Source: Reinekea sp. G2M2-21 (GTDB lineage Bacteria; Pseudomonadota; Gammaproteobacteria; Pseudomonadales; Natronospirillaceae). From it: a stretch of 64,000 nt of DNA. Both the position numbers and the translations under genes were made by a program. This document shows, piece by piece, positions 61,415-64,000 of the stretch; position 1 is the stretch's first letter, and the number at the start of each line of letters is the position of its first letter. Where the stretch lies: assembly GCF_015687175.1 (NCBI RefSeq), contig NZ_JADPQG010000002.1:124001-188000 (forward strand), written 5' to 3'. The notes under the pieces were generated by a model, which saw only the letters and a list, made by a program, of their open reading frames with translations, did not search any database and was not told where the DNA came from.

Positions 61415-62623
61415 TTGATAAAAAAAATCACCATAGACCAACTCAAGCCTGGCATGTACGTGGCCGACCTGAACAATCAGTGGGTGCCCAAGAGCAATGC
61501 ATCGCGCAGCGGTTTAATTAAGTATCAGTCGACCATCGACAAGGTACGTGCGTTGGGCGTTCAGGAAATTTATATCGATACCGATAAAGGCGTGGATTGC
61601 CCCGATGGCATACCGGTGGATGCTGTTAAGCAATTACAGGCAGAGCAGTTCAGATCAATCAGTGTACAAAGCGGTACGCGTGCGTCGGTACGTACCTCGG
61701 TGGAGGCCGAACGCGAACGAGCCCACAAACTCTATGGCCAAACTAAAAACCTGATCGGCGGGATTCTGGAGGACATCAAGCAGGGTAAAAGTGTTGATGC
61801 CGAAGCGGTGGATAACTCTGCAGCGGACCTGGTCAGCTCGCTGGACGCCAATGAAAACGCACTGGCCTGTTTGTCTTACATTCGCTCTAAAGATGAGTAC
61901 TTGTTGGAACACTCCATTAACGTGGGCCTATTGATGGGCATCTTCGCCCGCTCAAAACGTATGGACAATGATCTCACCCGGCAACTGGTGGCCGGCGGCT
62001 TGTTGCACGACATTGGCAAAATTCTGGTACCCGACGAAATATTAAACAAACCCGGTAAGCTGACCCCGGAAGAATGGGAAGAAATGAAGCGCCATGTGTC
62101 TTATGGCGAACAGATTCTCGACGTAACGCCCGGCTTAAGTGACGTCACGCGCAGTATATGCGCGCTGCACCACGAACGGCTGGATGGCAGCGGCTACCCG
62201 CGCAACCTACCAAAAGACCAAATCACCCAAGTCGGACGCATGTCTGCGATCTGCGACGTATACGATGCGGTCACTGCCGACCGGGTCTATCACGTTGGTA
62301 TGGCGCCCAATGAAGCGCTGAAAAAATTGATTGAGTGGAGCATTTTTCATCTCGACAAAGACCTGGTGTATGACTTTATCCGCTGCCTGTCGGTTTACCC
62401 GGTGGGTACGTTGGTCGAACTGTCGAATGGTCGCGCAGGGGTGATTGTTGAGGCTAACCGCCGGCAACCCAAACTGCCGTTGGTACGGGTGTTTTTCAAT
62501 ACCCGTCATCAACACCAGGTGGAAACGCACTTGCTAAATTTAGCGGATGCCAAAGTGGAGGTTGAAATTATCAACACTCTGGACGCACGCGCCCTGGGTA
62601 TTGATATTCGGCCTTTCATGTAA
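61415..62623 (+). CDS. DUF3391 HD-GYP c-di-GMP phosphodiesterase
   Basis: 402 residues from a TTG at 61415; no ATG or GTG lies in a sensible place, and the start IKKITIDQLKPGMYVADL is the usual DUF3391 opening. The HD-GYP domain (about 150-330) has HSINVGLLMGIFARSKRM, GGLLHDIGKILVPDEIL, LHHERLDGSGYP and ICDVYDAVTADRVYH, complete. It should degrade c-di-GMP. A C-terminal ~70-residue beta tail follows. Divergent from kynA. Confidence 0.92.
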   Translation: MIKKITIDQLKPGMYVADLNNQWVPKSNASRSGLIKYQSTIDKVRALGVQEIYIDTDKGVDCPDGIPVDAVKQLQAEQFRSISVQSGTRASVRTSVEAERERAHKLYGQTKNLIGGILEDIKQGKSVDAEAVDNSAADLVSSLDANENALACLSYIRSKDEYLLEHSINVGLLMGIFARSKRMDNDLTRQLVAGGLLHDIGKILVPDEILNKPGKLTPEEWEEMKRHVSYGEQILDVTPGLSDVTRSICALHHERLDGSGYPRNLPKDQITQVGRMSAICDVYDAVTADRVYHVGMAPNEALKKLIEWSIFHLDKDLVYDFIRCLSVYPVGTLVELSNGRAGVIVEANRRQPKLPLVRVFFNTRHQHQVETHLLNLADAKVEVEIINTLDARALGIDIRPFM

Positions 62624-62764
62624 CTTGGACCAATAAAGCTCATTGGTAATGTATTTTTTAATGTCTGAAGTGCCTGCGACTTGGTGGAATTGTGTGTTGT
62701 TTGATGCGAAGAATTAATCTGGTCTGACAACTTTGGTTGAGTTCTCAATTACCATTCTCTTGGA

Positions 62765-63490
62765 AGGTTTTTCTTTTCAAGTGGGCAGCCCCAAATGGCA
62801 CTTACTTAAGCATATTTCCGTTTTTTTGAGACTTTTACGTCATTCGGTGAGTTAGTTTAACCGGGATTTTTGCTTCAAGTACTAAATCAGATACGAAGAC
62901 TATGGTTCCATTTTTAACAAAAAGATCTCTTGGCGGGTTTTTCTTTTCAAGGGGAGATCCCCTTGCACCCCCCTCTATCGCCCGCTTTGGAGTTCTGTCA
63001 TGCCAGACACTTTCTTCGAACGGTCGCTTGAGCGTGCGTCCCTGCACGCGCGGCGCTTCCAAGGGCATCCTTGCCCTTGAATCCGTTGCGATGTGTCTGT
63101 CATGTCAGCCAAAGCAGATGCGACGTAACAGTTATTTACGCCAGTCTTTGGTAGATAGAATTTAGAGGTTGGTTTTATCTTTCGAGAAAGTAACTCTTGC
63201 CGCGGTTTTCTCCGCCTTTCAAACGACCACGCGAAGCAATTTGCGTCTCACAGGTTGTTCAAGCAGGGATGCTTGAACAAGTGAGCCGGCCATGGATGGC
63301 CGTCGCGAACGACCTGTCGAAGACGAAATTGAGACGTGTGATCAGTCGTTTGTGGCGGCGGCTGGGATTGTTAAGGGCTGAGCTGTAGCGGTCCTTGACG
63401 GCGAAAATCTACCAATGAAACCAAGTCACCGAATGACGCAAAATCCGAAGATAAAAACTAAATCAGCGTAAGTAAGTGCCATTCGGGCAG
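62765..63490 (+). repeat. dispersed repeat family, copy H (best full-length copy)
   Basis: Left flank from about 62824 (TTACGTCATTCGGTGAGTTA) matches copy B. Block 1 is at 62940-63145. Block 2 is at about 63205-63410, very close to copy A. A partial extra left end (TTGGAAGGTTTTTCTTTTCA) lies at about 62760-62810. Perfect stems include GGGGA-GA-TCCCC, GCGTGC/GCACGC, AAGGGCA/TGCCCTT and CAAGCA/TGCTTG. Frames inside (62835-63068, 62902-63165, 63197-63388) are not credible genes. After it a decayed fragment reaches about 63560. Confidence 0.87.
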
Positions 63491-63648
63491 CCCCCTCTAA
63501 ACCCGTTGCGACGCGCCAACGAATTCCGCCAATGCAAATGCCACGGAACGGTCATATCCGCCGGTTCAAAAATGTCCGAATTATGTGTTTCGCTTGGATG
63601 ATCGGAAATGCCACTTAATTTAGTGACATTCAATCCGATCTTTTATCG

Positions 63649-63852
63649 CTATTCCGATTTGTTGGTGCTCAGGCCAAACGGCAGATACAAGGGACAGAAC
63701 TTCACGGTCGCTGTAATCACAAATACCGCCGCGAGCAACGCGACGATAATGGCGATTGCGCCACTGACCCATTGCAATACGACCGCTAAAATCATGATGG
63801 CGGCCAGTATTAAACGTACGATTCGATCCACATTGCCCATATTCACTTTCAT
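63649..63852 (-). CDS. DUF2892 (YgaP-like) small inner-membrane protein
   Basis: 67 residues from the ATG at 63852, with GAGGGAG upstream; longer frames lack this signal. MKVNMGNVDRIVRLILAAIM is the classic DUF2892 start, followed by VVLQWVSGAIAIIVALLAAV and the conserved KFCPLYLPFGLST with its single Cys. Two transmembrane helices. In other bacteria the domain is fused or linked to rhodanese and sulfur handling; here no partner is nearby. Confidence 0.92.
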   Translation of the reverse strand: MKVNMGNVDRIVRLILAAIMILAVVLQWVSGAIAIIVALLAAVFVITATVKFCPLYLPFGLSTNKSE

Positions 63853-64000
63853 CGTTGACTCCCTCTTTGCAGGTAAGATGCAATGAGTGTAGGCCAGATT
63901 TATATTATAAAAATCTAATTTACGAGAAAGCTGCGAAATAGTTGATGCAGCGCAACCCAACGGGCTAGGGCTGCAAACGATCCAACTGCCATGCACCGTC

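Overview
The window reads as chromosome of a marine-type gammaproteobacterium. Supporting signs are Gram-negative lipoprotein and outer-membrane barrel signatures, a PagL-type lipid A deacylase, many c-di-GMP genes (two GGDEF proteins, two HD-GYP proteins), an MMPL/RND exporter set, a MnmH plus SelD selenium operon and a tryptophan-to-kynurenine pair. An Oceanospirillales-like host (Reinekea or Saccharospirillum type) is my inference from protein flavour. No rRNA, tRNA, CRISPR array, integrase or complete insertion sequence was found.

Layout. 0-20 kb: end of an MBL-fold gene, a secreted subtilisin-like lipoprotein, an MMPL exporter with LolA-like and beta-barrel partners under a TetR regulator with a perfect palindromic operator, two diguanylate cyclases around a solute-binding protein, a tight MFS-pagL-DUF817 operon, and an AraC-type regulator bracketed by copies of a small inverted-repeat element. 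20-29 kb: an Rhs polymorphic-toxin locus. The 2039-residue Rhs protein ends in a YwqJ-like deaminase tip followed at once by its presumed immunity gene. Downstream lies a broken second deaminase tip with its own candidate immunity gene. 30-39 kb: housekeeping genes and an operon of MFS transporter, MnmH, a membrane protein and a flavoprotein-SelD fusion, then a MORN-repeat/C13 caspase-like protein. 40-44 kb: prephenate dehydratase, a cold-shock protein, and a GDT1-type manganese exporter behind a yybP-ykoY manganese riboswitch with promoter and terminator visible. 44-48 kb: AT-rich small orphan genes, two followed by attC-like sites (integron-cassette look without an integrase), and a degenerate RadC-like gene. 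50-57 kb: a GC-richer pectin-degradation island (two lectin-tailed polysaccharide-lyase-type proteins and a MalT-like regulator) bordered by broken genes and repeat copies. 57-64 kb: HD-GYP genes around kynU-kynA and a small DUF2892 protein.

The most distinctive feature of the whole window is a dispersed, multi-hairpin repeat family of roughly 0.3-0.7 kb, present in at least nine full, partial or degenerate copies (about 9.9, 39.2, 42.0, 48.4, 49.1, 49.5, 57.2, 57.7 and 62.8 kb). It forms a tandem array at 48.4-49.9 kb, borders the pectin island on both sides and abuts or cuts two acetyltransferase genes, in one case supplying the new C-terminus. It encodes no protein I can recognise and behaves like an undescribed non-autonomous mobile repeat.
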